Numbered from the stretch's first letter, positions 1 to 7,976 are shown. The stretch is 57,318 bases of DNA from Erysipelotrichaceae bacterium (GCA_021769225.1 JAETTH010000005.1:1-57318), one strand, 5' to 3'. Numbers and translations are program-made. Notes: generated by a model not told the origin, from the letters alone.

Positions 1-450
1 GTAGAAATAAAAGAAGAGCAACAAATGATGAAGCAGGACATTGTAGAAATAAAAGAAGAGCAACAAATGATGAAGCAGGACATTGTAGAAATAAAAGAAG
101 AGCAACAAATGATGAAACAAGACATTGTAGAAATTAAAGAAGAGCAGCAAATAATGCAACAAGACATTGTAGAAATAAAAGAAGAGCAACAAATAATGAA
201 ACAAGACATTGTAGAAATTAAAGAAGAGCAACAAATAATGAAACAAGAACAACAAATGATGAACCAGGATATTGTAACGATTAAAAGAGAACAGGAAGAT
301 ACTAGTATTGTATGTCAAGAATTATTAAATGCAATAACTAATATACAAATATACCAAAGAAGACTTTATAGAAAGTTAAATCTACCATATATGGTAGAAG
401 AAGAATCAGCTCCATATATTCGAATTAATCAAAAATGGAGAAAAAAATAA
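1..450 (+). CDS. Coiled-coil repeat protein, N-terminus cut by window edge
   Basis: The reading frame is open from base 1 and codes into the first repeat, so the true start lies upstream; an ATG at 25 is just a codon inside the repeats. The visible protein has five complete 14-residue units (MMKQDIVEIKEEQQ and close variants) plus a half unit, a pattern of two heptads each, which predicts a long charged coiled coil. A non-repetitive tail of about 55 residues ends in a basic stretch (NQKWRKK). No signal peptide or membrane segment is visible in the part seen. The stop is 34 bp before comF, so it probably shares that transcript. I do not recognise a family. A structural or scaffolding role is a guess based only on the coiled coil. 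Confidence 0.7.
   Translation, partial: VEIKEEQQMMKQDIVEIKEEQQMMKQDIVEIKEEQQMMKQDIVEIKEEQQIMQQDIVEIKEEQQIMKQDIVEIKEEQQIMKQEQQMMNQDIVTIKREQEDTSIVCQELLNAITNIQIYQRRLYRKLNLPYMVEEESAPYIRINQKWRKK
25..255 (+). repeat. 42-bp in-frame tandem repeat (5.5 copies)
   Basis: Units begin at 25, 67, 109, 151 and 193, each 42 bp, followed by a 21-bp half unit at 235-255. The first copies are almost identical at DNA level and the later ones diverge slightly (for example ATG to ATA at the first codon), which suggests recent expansion from the 5' side. A partial unit continues off the left edge. All copies stay in frame within the coiled-coil gene, so copy-number change would lengthen or shorten the protein without frameshift. 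Confidence 0.9.
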
Positions 451-484
451 AATAGGATGAGGGCAAGAGAAAGGAGATGCTATT

Positions 485-1135
485 ATGCAATTCTTAGAGT
501 TTGTCCTCAATTTTATTTATCCACCCCAATGCGGAGTTTGTGGAAAAATTGGTAGTTGTTTGTGTAAAAAATGTGAAATAGAATTAGAAAAAATACACAT
601 AGCTGAAAACAGAAAGAATACTGATTTGCAAAAATATTATGACGAAGTTTTTTATCATTTTTCTTATACTGGAATCATTAGAGATAAGATTATTGCATAT
701 AAATTTTTAAACCAATCCTATCTTTTTGAAATGTTTGTGAAAATCATGTTAAAAAAGAAAAAAACATTTGGATTTTTTGAAAAATATGATATAATCATAC
801 CAGTTCCAATTAGTAGAAAAAGATTATATGAAAGAGGATATAACCAAAGTGAGCTAATTGCAAAAAAGATATCAAATTGTTTGTCGATAAAGATGGAGAA
901 AAATGTATTAATTAAAGTAAAAGATAATATTCCACAAAGCAATTTAGATAAGAAAACAAGAAAAGAAAATGTAAAAGATGTATATGAGATAAGAAATGCA
1001 GGAATAATAAAAAATAAGAAAATTTTACTAATAGACGATATTTATACAACAGGATCTACAGTAAATGAGTGTAGTAGAATACTAAAAGAAAATGGAGCAA
1101 AATACATAGGAGTTATGACAATTGCAAAAGATTAA
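485..1135 (+). CDS. comF: ComF family phosphoribosyltransferase-like protein
   Basis: A 216-residue protein. The N-terminus has clustered cysteines (C16, C19, C25, C27, C30) of the zinc-binding type seen in ComF. The C-terminal phosphoribosyltransferase domain contains the PRPP-binding loop ILLIDDIYTTGST at residues 180-192. In competent bacteria ComF assists uptake or processing of incoming single-stranded DNA in the cytoplasm; in non-competent relatives its job is unclear. The start is backed by AAAGGAGATG about 8 bp upstream. It sits between the coiled-coil repeat gene and a KAP-like NTPase with short gaps (34 and 20 bp), consistent with one operon. Length is normal for the family. Confidence 0.88.
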   Translation: MQFLEFVLNFIYPPQCGVCGKIGSCLCKKCEIELEKIHIAENRKNTDLQKYYDEVFYHFSYTGIIRDKIIAYKFLNQSYLFEMFVKIMLKKKKTFGFFEKYDIIIPVPISRKRLYERGYNQSELIAKKISNCLSIKMEKNVLIKVKDNIPQSNLDKKTRKENVKDVYEIRNAGIIKNKKILLIDDIYTTGSTVNECSRILKENGAKYIGVMTIAKD

Positions 1136-1155
1136 AAAGAGGTGGTAGAAAAGAA

Positions 1156-3165
1156 ATGGAAGATTTAGTAGAAAGTATTTTAGACTATATCAGAGCAGAT
1201 TATACAGATTATGCAATTATGATTAATGGGGAATGGGGAAGCGGAAAAACGTATTTTTGGAACCATAAAATCAGAAATAAAATTGAATCAATGAGATTAA
1301 ATGGAAAACAATATACAACAATCTATATGTCTCTATATGGAATCTCAAATCTAGAAGAAATTAGTAAAAAGATTTTTATTGAGACTACTCAGTTAATGGA
1401 TAAAAATTTAAAAAAATATATGCAAGCAAATGGTCAAACAACAATTCCTGAATATGCAAAAACAGGATTAGATATGGCTAATTTCTTTGGCGTTACCCAA
1501 AATGGAAATCAAATTGATTATGGTCAATTCTTTTCTACCGATGATAAAATTTTGTGTTTCGATGACTTAGAAAGGGCAAATGTAGACGTTATTGATATTT
1601 TAGGATATATTAATAACTTTGTAGAACATGATCATATCAAGACCATTATTATCTGTAACGAAAAAGAATTGTCTACCAAATTAAAGAATTCAAATCTAGA
1701 AATGAAGACTTTTATAGCTACTTACTTATTGGACAAAGAAGGCAACTTAGACAAAAAAGTAGATAAAGCAAATGATAAACCAATGGTAGAAAAAATCCAA
1801 GACAAAATTGAATATGTATTTGACAAAGCCAATGATTATGAAAGAATTAAAGAAAAATTAATAGGAGAAACATTTGAATATGCTCCAGAATTTAGTTATA
1901 TTATTAATGGTTTGTTAATGCGTTATGAAAGATATCCTGAACTAATTCGATTTTTAAGAGAGAATACCAATTTAATCATTTCTACTTTTAATAAAAGTGG
2001 AACAAGAAATCTTAGAATTTTAAAACATGCCTTAAAAGACTTTAAAAAAGTTTTTGACATGGTAAATAAAGCTTATCCAAATACTAATAATCGTGTATTA
2101 CAAACCATGCTAATTTTTACGATTGCGATTTCTTTTGAAATTAAAGCTGGAAAAATTACAAAAGACAAATTTATTAATATAGAAGACAATGAAGAATATA
2201 AATCCATTTTAGTATCTTCTAGGGTATTTATGGATAACCGTCAGTTTTATATTAAAGAATTTGATAATAACTATTACTATAACTTCAAATCAGAATATCG
2301 ATTCTTCAAATTTATTGAAATCTATGTTAGAACAAGAATTTTTAATATGAAAGTATTTAAGGATAATATGGAAGTTATCATCAATACAGTAGATACTGAT
2401 AAGCTTCCTGGTTACAAGAGGCTATTAACAGAAGAATATTGGAAAATTTCAGATGATCAATTTAAGCCAGTTATTGAAGAAGTATTAAATGATGTAAAAA
2501 ATGGTACCGTAAGATTAATTGATATAGTCAAACTATTTGCATATTTTAGCTACTTTATCAAAAAAGATTTAATTGATTATGATATGAAAACAATAAAAAG
2601 TGTATTTTTCAATGGTATGAACATCTCATCTTTGACTTCAGAATACTGTGACAATGTAGAAGAAGAGTTAGGAAAAATTGCAATTAATGATATATCACAA
2701 GATATGGAAGAGATTTTAAAACATTTTAATGATTTAAATACACAATTAAAAGATAAAATGTACAAACAAAAAGCAGAAGATATTTTTAAATGTATTCCAA
2801 TGCGTATGGAAACATTTTATGATAAATTTGATAAAGAAGGTATGAATATACCAATTTTCAAATATTATGATGTATTCCAAATGTTTCAAAGAATTTCTTG
2901 TGCAAGTAACGAAGATATTGTAACAATCAAAGAAAAATTAGTGGATCGAGCAAATCGATATACCAGAGAAATTGAGCCAGAAATGAAAAATATCAAAAAG
3001 TTAAAACAAGTAATTGAAGACTATATAGCTGGAAAAGCAACTACAATTAAAATTGTTATGTTGAAAGACTTTGCAATAGAACTTGGTAACATATTAGAAA
3101 AATATAAAACATCATTCTTTGGTGGAAAAGAAAAAGAGCAAGAAGAGGAAGAGGAAACTGAATAA
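1156..3165 (+). CDS. KAP-like P-loop NTPase
   Basis: A 669-residue cytoplasmic protein. The Walker A motif GEWGSGKT is at residues 25-32 and the Walker B-like segment ILCFDDLER at 132-140, followed by a sensor-like strand (TIIICNE) near 164. This order matches KAP/YobI-type P-loop NTPases, of the STAND-related class. The remaining 450 or so residues are helical and charged, ending in an acidic tail, and match nothing I recognise. There are no membrane spans, unlike many KAP proteins. The start follows GAGGTGG. It lies 20 bp after comF and is closed by a strong terminator, so it is the last gene of that operon. Related NTPases occur in defence and plasmid settings, but nothing nearby here proves such a role. 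Confidence 0.7.
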   Translation: MEDLVESILDYIRADYTDYAIMINGEWGSGKTYFWNHKIRNKIESMRLNGKQYTTIYMSLYGISNLEEISKKIFIETTQLMDKNLKKYMQANGQTTIPEYAKTGLDMANFFGVTQNGNQIDYGQFFSTDDKILCFDDLERANVDVIDILGYINNFVEHDHIKTIIICNEKELSTKLKNSNLEMKTFIATYLLDKEGNLDKKVDKANDKPMVEKIQDKIEYVFDKANDYERIKEKLIGETFEYAPEFSYIINGLLMRYERYPELIRFLRENTNLIISTFNKSGTRNLRILKHALKDFKKVFDMVNKAYPNTNNRVLQTMLIFTIAISFEIKAGKITKDKFINIEDNEEYKSILVSSRVFMDNRQFYIKEFDNNYYYNFKSEYRFFKFIEIYVRTRIFNMKVFKDNMEVIINTVDTDKLPGYKRLLTEEYWKISDDQFKPVIEEVLNDVKNGTVRLIDIVKLFAYFSYFIKKDLIDYDMKTIKSVFFNGMNISSLTSEYCDNVEEELGKIAINDISQDMEEILKHFNDLNTQLKDKMYKQKAEDIFKCIPMRMETFYDKFDKEGMNIPIFKYYDVFQMFQRISCASNEDIVTIKEKLVDRANRYTREIEPEMKNIKKLKQVIEDYIAGKATTIKIVMLKDFAIELGNILEKYKTSFFGGKEKEQEEEEETE

Positions 3166-3170
3166 AATAA

Positions 3171-3196
3171 AAAAGAGCTAGTGCTCTTTTTTATTT
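3171..3196 (+). terminator. Rho-independent terminator after the comF-KAP operon
   Basis: AAAAGAGC (3171-3178), loop TAGT, GCTCTTTT (3183-3190), then a T-rich tail. It closes the operon before spoVT. Confidence 0.85.
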
Positions 3197-3218
3197 AGGT
3201 TTTTTAAGAAAAAATAAT

Positions 3219-3247
3219 GAATAAATTTTCCTTTTAAAGAAATACTA
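3219..3247 (+). promoter_or_regulatory. Candidate sigma-G (forespore) promoter of spoVT
   Basis: GAATA (3219-3223), a 17-bp spacer and AATACTA (3241-3247) match the sigma-G pattern (gMATA, 17-18 bp, CATAMTA) with one mismatch in the -10. In Bacillus subtilis spoVT is a sigma-G gene, which makes the match meaningful, although short AT-rich motifs arise by chance in this genome. No good sigma-A promoter is seen in the same gap. Confidence 0.45.
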
Positions 3248-3331
3248 AATTTATATAAAGATGAAAATAAATCTTATCCATGGAGAAATAGGAAAAACTC
3301 CATACAGAGAAATTCAAAAGGAGGGAAAATT

Positions 3332-3886
3332 TTGAAAGCAACAGGTGTCGTTAGAAGAATTGATGATCTAGGAAGAGTTGTTATACCAAAAGAAATAAGA
3401 AAGACATTAAGAATTAAAGAGGGTGATCCATTAGAAATCTTTACAGATAAAGAAGGAGAAGTAATCTTAAAGAAGTATTCTCCAATTGGAGAACTTTCAG
3501 AATTTGCAACCGGATATGCGGAAACTTTAGCTAAAACAACAGGACATATTGCATGTATTACAGACAAAGATACAGTAATAGCTATATCAGGCGGCTCTAA
3601 AAAGGAGTTTTTAGAACAAAATATTAGTGAAGAATTAGAAAAGTTAATGGAAGATAAAGAGTCTTATTCAAGTGCAGAAAATAACAATGTTTCTTTACCA
3701 ATTACCAAAAATGATAATCGTGAAAGAAAAAATAATTCACAAGTTGTATATCCAATTATTTCAGATGGTGATGTTATAGGAAGTGTGATTTTATTATCCA
3801 AAGACTCTGGCTTAAAGATGAGTGAAGTAGAGCAAAAAGTAGCTCAGTCTGCAGCTACCTTTTTAGGAAGTCAAATGGAAATTTAA
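3332..3886 (+). CDS. spoVT: Stage V sporulation protein T (AbrB-type regulator)
   Basis: A 184-residue DNA-binding protein. Residues 1-50 form an AbrB-type swapped-hairpin domain (MKATGVVRRIDDLGRVVIP). The C-terminal part from about residue 55 is the GAF-like domain found only in SpoVT-type members. SpoVT tunes sigma-G dependent transcription in the forespore, affecting spore coat and germination. The start codon is TTG at 3332, chosen because AAAAGGAGGG sits at 3316-3325 at proper distance and the family begins with this residue. It is a single-gene transcript, with terminators on both sides. Its presence suggests the organism, or its recent ancestor, makes spores. Confidence 0.93.
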   Translation: MKATGVVRRIDDLGRVVIPKEIRKTLRIKEGDPLEIFTDKEGEVILKKYSPIGELSEFATGYAETLAKTTGHIACITDKDTVIAISGGSKKEFLEQNISEELEKLMEDKESYSSAENNNVSLPITKNDNRERKNNSQVVYPIISDGDVIGSVILLSKDSGLKMSEVEQKVAQSAATFLGSQMEI

Positions 3887-3891
3887 AATGA

Positions 3892-3920
3892 AGAGAGCAA
3901 ATAAAATTGCTCTCTTTTTC
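3892..3920 (+). terminator. Terminator after spoVT
   Basis: Perfect 9-bp stem AGAGAGCAA / TTGCTCTCT (3892-3900 and 3907-3915) with a 6-nt loop, followed by five T. Confidence 0.88.
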
Positions 3921-3963
3921 CATTTAGATGTAGAAATTTAATAAAATAATAGTAACAAAGTGA

Positions 3964-3992
3964 TTGCGTGTGAAAAAAGAATATGTTATATT
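3964..3992 (+). promoter_or_regulatory. Sigma-A type promoter
   Basis: TTGCGT (3964-3969), 17-bp spacer, TATATT (3987-3992), 27 bp before the start codon of the membrane-anchored orphan at 4019. Confidence 0.6.
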
Positions 3993-4018
3993 AATACAGA
4001 AGAAAAGGGGGATATTTC

Positions 4019-4708
4019 ATGAAGAAAAAAATTATCATTGCTGTTGTTGTCATTGTAGGTATTATTATAGCAACAATTGGGTATTTTGTTATTAAAGATT
4101 TATCACAAGAAAATATTTTAAGGATGGAAGCCGTAGAATTAAATGGGAAAGATGAAATGTCTGATGACTACATGAAAATTGAAATAAAAACAACAGGAGA
4201 TTATGCTCTAGTAGAAACTGCAATTAAAAACTATATGAAAGACTATTCTATCAATTTTCAAAAATCAATGGAAGTCATTAATGAGGATAAATTTAGTCAA
4301 ATATTAAGTGTAGAAAACTATGAACAAGATGGACCAAATTTTGTAGAAACAAAAGAGCTTATTAAAAAAGGAAAAGAAGGCTTTGAAAAATATTCTGCTG
4401 AACTTCTAAATATGACAGAAGAAGAGAAAATTATGTCTTATTTAGATCAAAGTTTAGAGAGTTATTATCAAGATTTATATAAAGAACTATTATTAGTTAC
4501 TTTAGGATTTGATAATTATGATGAGCTAAGACAAGATTGTTTAGATGGAATAGAAATTATTAATACTACAATGAAAGGAATAGAAAATATTATTGATTAT
4601 TTAATCCAAGAAAAAGGAAACTGGAAAATTGATGATGGTATGATTCTTTTCCAAACAGATGAGCAATTAGAAGGATATAATGCTCTAGTAGATCAATTAG
4701 ATGTATAG
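4019..4708 (+). CDS. Membrane-anchored protein of unknown function
   Basis: A 229-residue protein with one N-terminal hydrophobic segment (residues 4-27) after MKKK, so the rest is probably outside the cell. There is no lipobox cysteine. The exported part is acidic and mainly helical, with a short GNWKIDDGMILF-like segment near the C-terminus. Such endings occur in small exported proteins with NTF2/DUF4878-like folds, but I cannot assign it. AAAAGGGGGA provides a good ribosome site. It has its own promoter and terminator, so it acts as a single-gene unit between spoVT and alaS. Function unknown. Confidence 0.8.
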   Translation: MKKKIIIAVVVIVGIIIATIGYFVIKDLSQENILRMEAVELNGKDEMSDDYMKIEIKTTGDYALVETAIKNYMKDYSINFQKSMEVINEDKFSQILSVENYEQDGPNFVETKELIKKGKEGFEKYSAELLNMTEEEKIMSYLDQSLESYYQDLYKELLLVTLGFDNYDELRQDCLDGIEIINTTMKGIENIIDYLIQEKGNWKIDDGMILFQTDEQLEGYNALVDQLDV

Positions 4709-4718
4709 AAGAAAATGG

Positions 4719-4746
4719 AAAAAGCCTAAAGAATTGGGCTTTTTTT
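4719..4746 (+). terminator. Terminator after the membrane-anchored orphan
   Basis: AAAAAGCC (4719-4726) pairs with GGCTTTTT (4737-4744) and runs into T; it ends just before the -35 of the alaS promoter. Confidence 0.75.
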
Positions 4747-4747
4747 C

Positions 4748-4776
4748 TTGCAATTCTCAGGGATTTGTAATATAAT
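4748..4776 (+). promoter_or_regulatory. Sigma-A promoter of alaS
   Basis: TTGCAA (4748-4753), 17-bp spacer, TATAAT (4771-4776). Transcription should begin near 4783, leaving a leader of only about 28 nt before the ATG at 4811. There is therefore no room for a T-box leader, and any reading frame starting at 4748 would be upstream of the mRNA. Confidence 0.82.
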
Positions 4777-4810
4777 TTTTAGGGAAATTGAGATAAAAAG
4801 GAGAAATATA

Positions 4811-6568
4811 ATGAAAGCAATTGAGATTCGAAATAAATACTTGAAATTTTTTGAAGAACATGGACATAAAGTGATTCCAAGTAGCCCACTTATTCCAGAA
4901 AATGATCCATCTGTTTTATTTACAACAGCTGGAATGCAGCCATTAGTTCCTTATCTTTTAGGAGAAAAACATCCAGAAGGAAAGAGATTAACAGATTATC
5001 AAAAGTGTCTAAGAACAGTGGATATTGATGAGGTTGGAGATAATCGTCATTTAACATTTTTTGAAATGATGGGAAATTGGTCTTTAGGAGATTATTTTAA
5101 AGAAGAAGCAATTTCAATGAGTTTTGAGTTTTTAACAAAACACCTAAATATTTCAGTAGACAAGCTTTACGTTACTTGTTTTGCTGGAGATGAAGATTGT
5201 GCCAAAGATGAGCTTGCAGCATCTTGTTGGGAAAAAGCAGGTCTTCCAAAAGATCATATTTATTTTTTTGGAAAAGACAATAACTGGTGGATAGCAGGAG
5301 AAGAAGGACCTTGTGGACCAGATACAGAGATGTTTTTAGATACAGGGAAAGAACCTTGTTCAGAACACTGTGATCCATCTTGCGACTGTGGAAAATATGT
5401 AGAGATTTGGAATAATGTGTTTATGGAATTTTATAAACACAAAGATGGATCTTATACAAAACTTTCTCAACAAAATGTTGATACAGGGTTAGGACTAGAA
5501 AGAATGGCAATGCTTTTACAAGGTAAAAAAACACCATATGAAATTGAAATATTTGCACCTATCATGGAAAAATTACAACAACTAGCAAAAATAGAGGATA
5601 TTCAAAGTAGAAGAATTGTAGCAGAACATCTTCGCTCTAGTATGATGATTATTGCAGATGGTGGAATACCAAGTAATACAGATCGCGGATATATTTTAAG
5701 AAGATTGATTCGTAGAATGACAAGACATTTAAATAAGTTACAAATTGATTTAAATGAACTACCAAATTTAATTAACTTAAATATCGATGTATTAAAAAAT
5801 ATGTATCCAGAATTAGAACAAAACAGAGAAAAAATTGCTCAAATATTAGTGGCAGAAAAAGATAAATTTATGAAGACATTAGTAAATGGAGAAAGGGAAT
5901 TTGAAAAAGTAATTCATCGTTTACAAAATGAAAACAAAACAGTAGTAGATGGTTCTATTATGTTTAAGTTATATGAAACATATGGGTTCCCACCAGAAAT
6001 TACATCAGATTTAGCAAAAGAACAAGGATTTACAGTAGATAGCAAAGAATTTGATAAACTATTTAAAGAACATCAAGAAAAGTCTAGATTGGGTAGTGAA
6101 CAAAAATTTAAAGGTGGTTTAGCAGAACAAAATGAAATTACAATTGCTTACCATACAGCAACTCATTTACTTCACCAAGCACTTCATATTGTTTTAGGAG
6201 AGCATGCAACACAAAATGGATCTAATATTACAACGGAAAGATTAAGATTTGATTTTAATCATCCAGCAAAGATGACAAAAGAAGAAATTCAAAAAGTAGA
6301 AGATATTGTAAATGAGCAAATCAAAAAGGATTTGCCTGTTACTTGTGAAGAGATGACATTAGAAGAGGCAAAAAAATCAGGAGCAACTGGATTGTTTGAA
6401 AATAAATATGGAGATAAAGTAAAGGTATATTCAATTGGAGATTTTAGTAAGGAAATTTGTGGAGGTCCTCATGTAACCCATACTGGTGTACTTGGTACTT
6501 TTAAAATTAAAAAGGAAGAGTCTAGTTCAGCTGGTGTAAGAAGAATTAAAGCTGTGTTAATAAAATAA
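4811..6568 (+). CDS. alaS: Compact alanyl-tRNA synthetase
   Basis: Charges tRNA-Ala with alanine in the cytoplasm. The start at 4811 follows AAAAAGGAG and gives 585 residues, against about 870-880 for usual bacterial AlaRS. The class II catalytic domain and tRNA-binding domain are intact (for example FFEMMGNWSLGDYFK and TDRGYILRRLIRRM). The editing site is present as H448xxxH452 (HTATH) and C550xxxH554 (CGGPH). Missing are the roughly 100-residue beta-barrel that normally sits before the editing site, replaced by a short linker with SRLGSEQKFKGGL, and the whole C-terminal DHHA1/C-Ala domain. The protein ends right after the editing domain (GVRRIKAVL). From memory this short form resembles AlaRS of Candidate Phyla Radiation bacteria. 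A second, full-length alaS could exist elsewhere. Confidence 0.92.
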   Translation: MKAIEIRNKYLKFFEEHGHKVIPSSPLIPENDPSVLFTTAGMQPLVPYLLGEKHPEGKRLTDYQKCLRTVDIDEVGDNRHLTFFEMMGNWSLGDYFKEEAISMSFEFLTKHLNISVDKLYVTCFAGDEDCAKDELAASCWEKAGLPKDHIYFFGKDNNWWIAGEEGPCGPDTEMFLDTGKEPCSEHCDPSCDCGKYVEIWNNVFMEFYKHKDGSYTKLSQQNVDTGLGLERMAMLLQGKKTPYEIEIFAPIMEKLQQLAKIEDIQSRRIVAEHLRSSMMIIADGGIPSNTDRGYILRRLIRRMTRHLNKLQIDLNELPNLINLNIDVLKNMYPELEQNREKIAQILVAEKDKFMKTLVNGEREFEKVIHRLQNENKTVVDGSIMFKLYETYGFPPEITSDLAKEQGFTVDSKEFDKLFKEHQEKSRLGSEQKFKGGLAEQNEITIAYHTATHLLHQALHIVLGEHATQNGSNITTERLRFDFNHPAKMTKEEIQKVEDIVNEQIKKDLPVTCEEMTLEEAKKSGATGLFENKYGDKVKVYSIGDFSKEICGGPHVTHTGVLGTFKIKKEESSSAGVRRIKAVLIK

Positions 6569-6574
6569 TAAAGA

Positions 6575-6617
6575 GGAGAGCAAAAAAGTATAAGGCAACT
6601 ATTTTAGCTCTCTTTTT
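6575..6617 (+). terminator. Terminator between alaS and the HIT gene
   Basis: GAGAGC (6575-6580) pairs with GCTCTC (6607-6612); A-rich and T-rich inner arms extend the stem and T follows. The HIT gene downstream may depend on read-through or on a weak promoter not seen. Confidence 0.65.
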
Positions 6618-6640
6618 AAAAAGAAAGGTGGACAAACAAG

Positions 6641-6985
6641 ATGGAAGATTGTATTTTTTGTAAAATTATAAAAGGTGAAATTCCTTCTGAAAAAGTTTAT
6701 GAAGATGATGAAATATTAGCATTTAAAGATATTAATCCGGCAGCACCAATTCATATTTTATTTATTCCTAAAAAGCATATAGAATCTTTAATTCATATGA
6801 GTAAAAAAGACGAGGCTTTAATTGGTAAAATATATAGTAAAATAAATGAAGTGGTAGAAAAATTAGAGATTACTCAAAATGGATTTCGTGTGATTGTTAA
6901 TTGCGGAAAAGATGCAGGACAAGAAGTTATGCATTTACATTTTCATTTATTGGCAGGAGCAAAATTAGGTCCTAAATTGGTATAA
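6641..6985 (+). CDS. HIT family nucleotide-binding hydrolase (HinT-like)
   Basis: A 114-residue protein of the histidine triad family. The triad HLHFHLLAG at residues 98-106 supplies H98, H100 and H102. The N-terminal CIFCKI pair (C4, C7) is typical of the HinT branch that binds zinc. These enzymes split nucleoside phosphoramidates and related adenylated compounds, including aminoacyl-adenylates, in the cytoplasm, which fits its place after an aminoacyl-tRNA synthetase. AAAGGTGG precedes the ATG. Length is typical. Confidence 0.92.
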   Translation: MEDCIFCKIIKGEIPSEKVYEDDEILAFKDINPAAPIHILFIPKKHIESLIHMSKKDEALIGKIYSKINEVVEKLEITQNGFRVIVNCGKDAGQEVMHLHFHLLAGAKLGPKLV

Positions 6986-7030
6986 AAACATAAGAAAATG
7001 GACAAAACTATAGTAAATTAACATAAAATA

Positions 7031-7039
7031 TGATATAAT
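7031..7039 (+). promoter_or_regulatory. Extended -10 promoter of the sortase gene
   Basis: TGATATAAT (TGn plus TATAAT at 7034-7039) with no convincing -35 element; about 44 bp upstream of the start at 7083. Confidence 0.5.
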
Positions 7040-7082
7040 AGATATAGTTTGATAAGTAAAAAAATACGTAGGAGGAAATTAA

Positions 7083-7775
7083 ATGTCAGAAGGTAAATAT
7101 AGCAAATTTCTTACTATCTTATTGATTGTCGTAATTATTGCAATTATTGCTTTACTTGGATTTTTGGGATATGATTTTTATCGAAAATATTACATAGAAA
7201 AACAAAATGAAGAAGTATTAAATCAGTTTGAGAATCAAATTAAAAATCAAGTAAATAATACAACTAATACTATAACAAATGAAATCAATACTGATCCAGT
7301 TGAAAATATTGTCAATCCATATGATAATACTTCAAATGGAGGCAATTCTTCAAGTGGATCAAATGGAAAGTATCCTCAAATGGGTGGATATAATGTTATG
7401 GGAAAAATTGAGATTCCAAAAACAAATGTTAAATGTGCTATCTTAGAAAAAGTAACAAGAAAATCAATAGAGCTTGCTGTTGGAATTCAAGCAGGACCTG
7501 GATTAAATAAACCAGGGAATACAGTTATTTCAGGACATAATTATCGTAATGGATTATTTTTCTCTAATAATGGAAAATTAGAAAATGGAGATAAAATCTA
7601 TATTACAGATGAAAATGGAAACAGAGTAGCTTATACAATCTATAATAAATACATAACATCACCAAATGATGCACAGTATATGACTAGAAATACAGAAGGT
7701 AGAACAGAGATTTCGTTAAGTACTTGTACAGATGATACTCAAGGTAGAATTATTATATGGGCAAGGGCTGACTAG
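7083..7775 (+). CDS. Sortase
   Basis: A 230-residue membrane-anchored transpeptidase. It has an N-terminal membrane span (about residues 9-32) and a low-complexity N/T/S/G-rich linker (about 55-95), placing the catalytic domain outside. The catalytic residues are visible: H152 in VISGHNY, C215 in LSTCT, and R222 (or R228) in GRIIIWARA. The layout fits class D or a related class rather than class B. Sortases join cell-wall sorting-signal proteins to peptidoglycan. No protein with an LPXTG-type tail is encoded nearby, so the substrate is elsewhere. AGGAGGAAATTAA precedes the ATG. It is a single-gene unit. Confidence 0.9.
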   Translation: MSEGKYSKFLTILLIVVIIAIIALLGFLGYDFYRKYYIEKQNEEVLNQFENQIKNQVNNTTNTITNEINTDPVENIVNPYDNTSNGGNSSSGSNGKYPQMGGYNVMGKIEIPKTNVKCAILEKVTRKSIELAVGIQAGPGLNKPGNTVISGHNYRNGLFFSNNGKLENGDKIYITDENGNRVAYTIYNKYITSPNDAQYMTRNTEGRTEISLSTCTDDTQGRIIIWARAD

Positions 7776-7781
7776 TAAATT

Positions 7782-7824
7782 TAAGGATGCCTTCAAAGTA
7801 GAAAAGAGGGCATCCTAAATTTTA
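7782..7824 (+). terminator. Hairpin after the sortase gene
   Basis: AGGATGCC (7784-7791) pairs with GGCATCCT (7809-7816) across a 17-nt loop; the T tract after it is short, so termination may be partial. Confidence 0.5.
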
Positions 7825-7846
7825 AGAAGAATTTATGAAGAAACTG

Positions 7847-7875
7847 TTGACAGAACATAGAAAATAATGTAGAAT
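7847..7875 (+). promoter_or_regulatory. Promoter of the tRNA-His/tRNA-Gln pair
   Basis: TTGACA (7847-7852), 17-bp spacer, TAGAAT (7870-7875), ending 23 bp before tRNA-His. Confidence 0.75.
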
Positions 7876-7898
7876 ATTACTTGCGCATAAGTGGAAAT

Positions 7899-7976
7899 GG
7901 TGGATGTAGCGTAGTTGGTTAACGCGCTAGTTTGTGGCACTAGAGACCGTGGGTTCGAGTCCCATCTTCCACCCCA
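7899..7976 (+). tRNA. tRNA-His(GTG)
   Basis: Cloverleaf with anticodon GTG in the loop TTGTGGC, the extra 5' G (-1) paired to discriminator C as required for tRNA-His, the T-arm TTCGAGT and an encoded CCA. There is one T-T mismatch in the acceptor stem. Confidence 0.95.

Noticed and set aside
25-255. CRISPR array
   Set aside because: The 42-bp units are directly adjacent with no unique spacers and are in-frame coding sequence.
4748-4810. N-terminal extension of AlaRS
   Set aside because: It begins at the -35 box of the alaS promoter, before the transcript; the ATG at 4811 has a good ribosome site.
4748-4811. T-box leader before alaS
   Set aside because: The promoter leaves only about 28 nt of leader, too short for a T-box.
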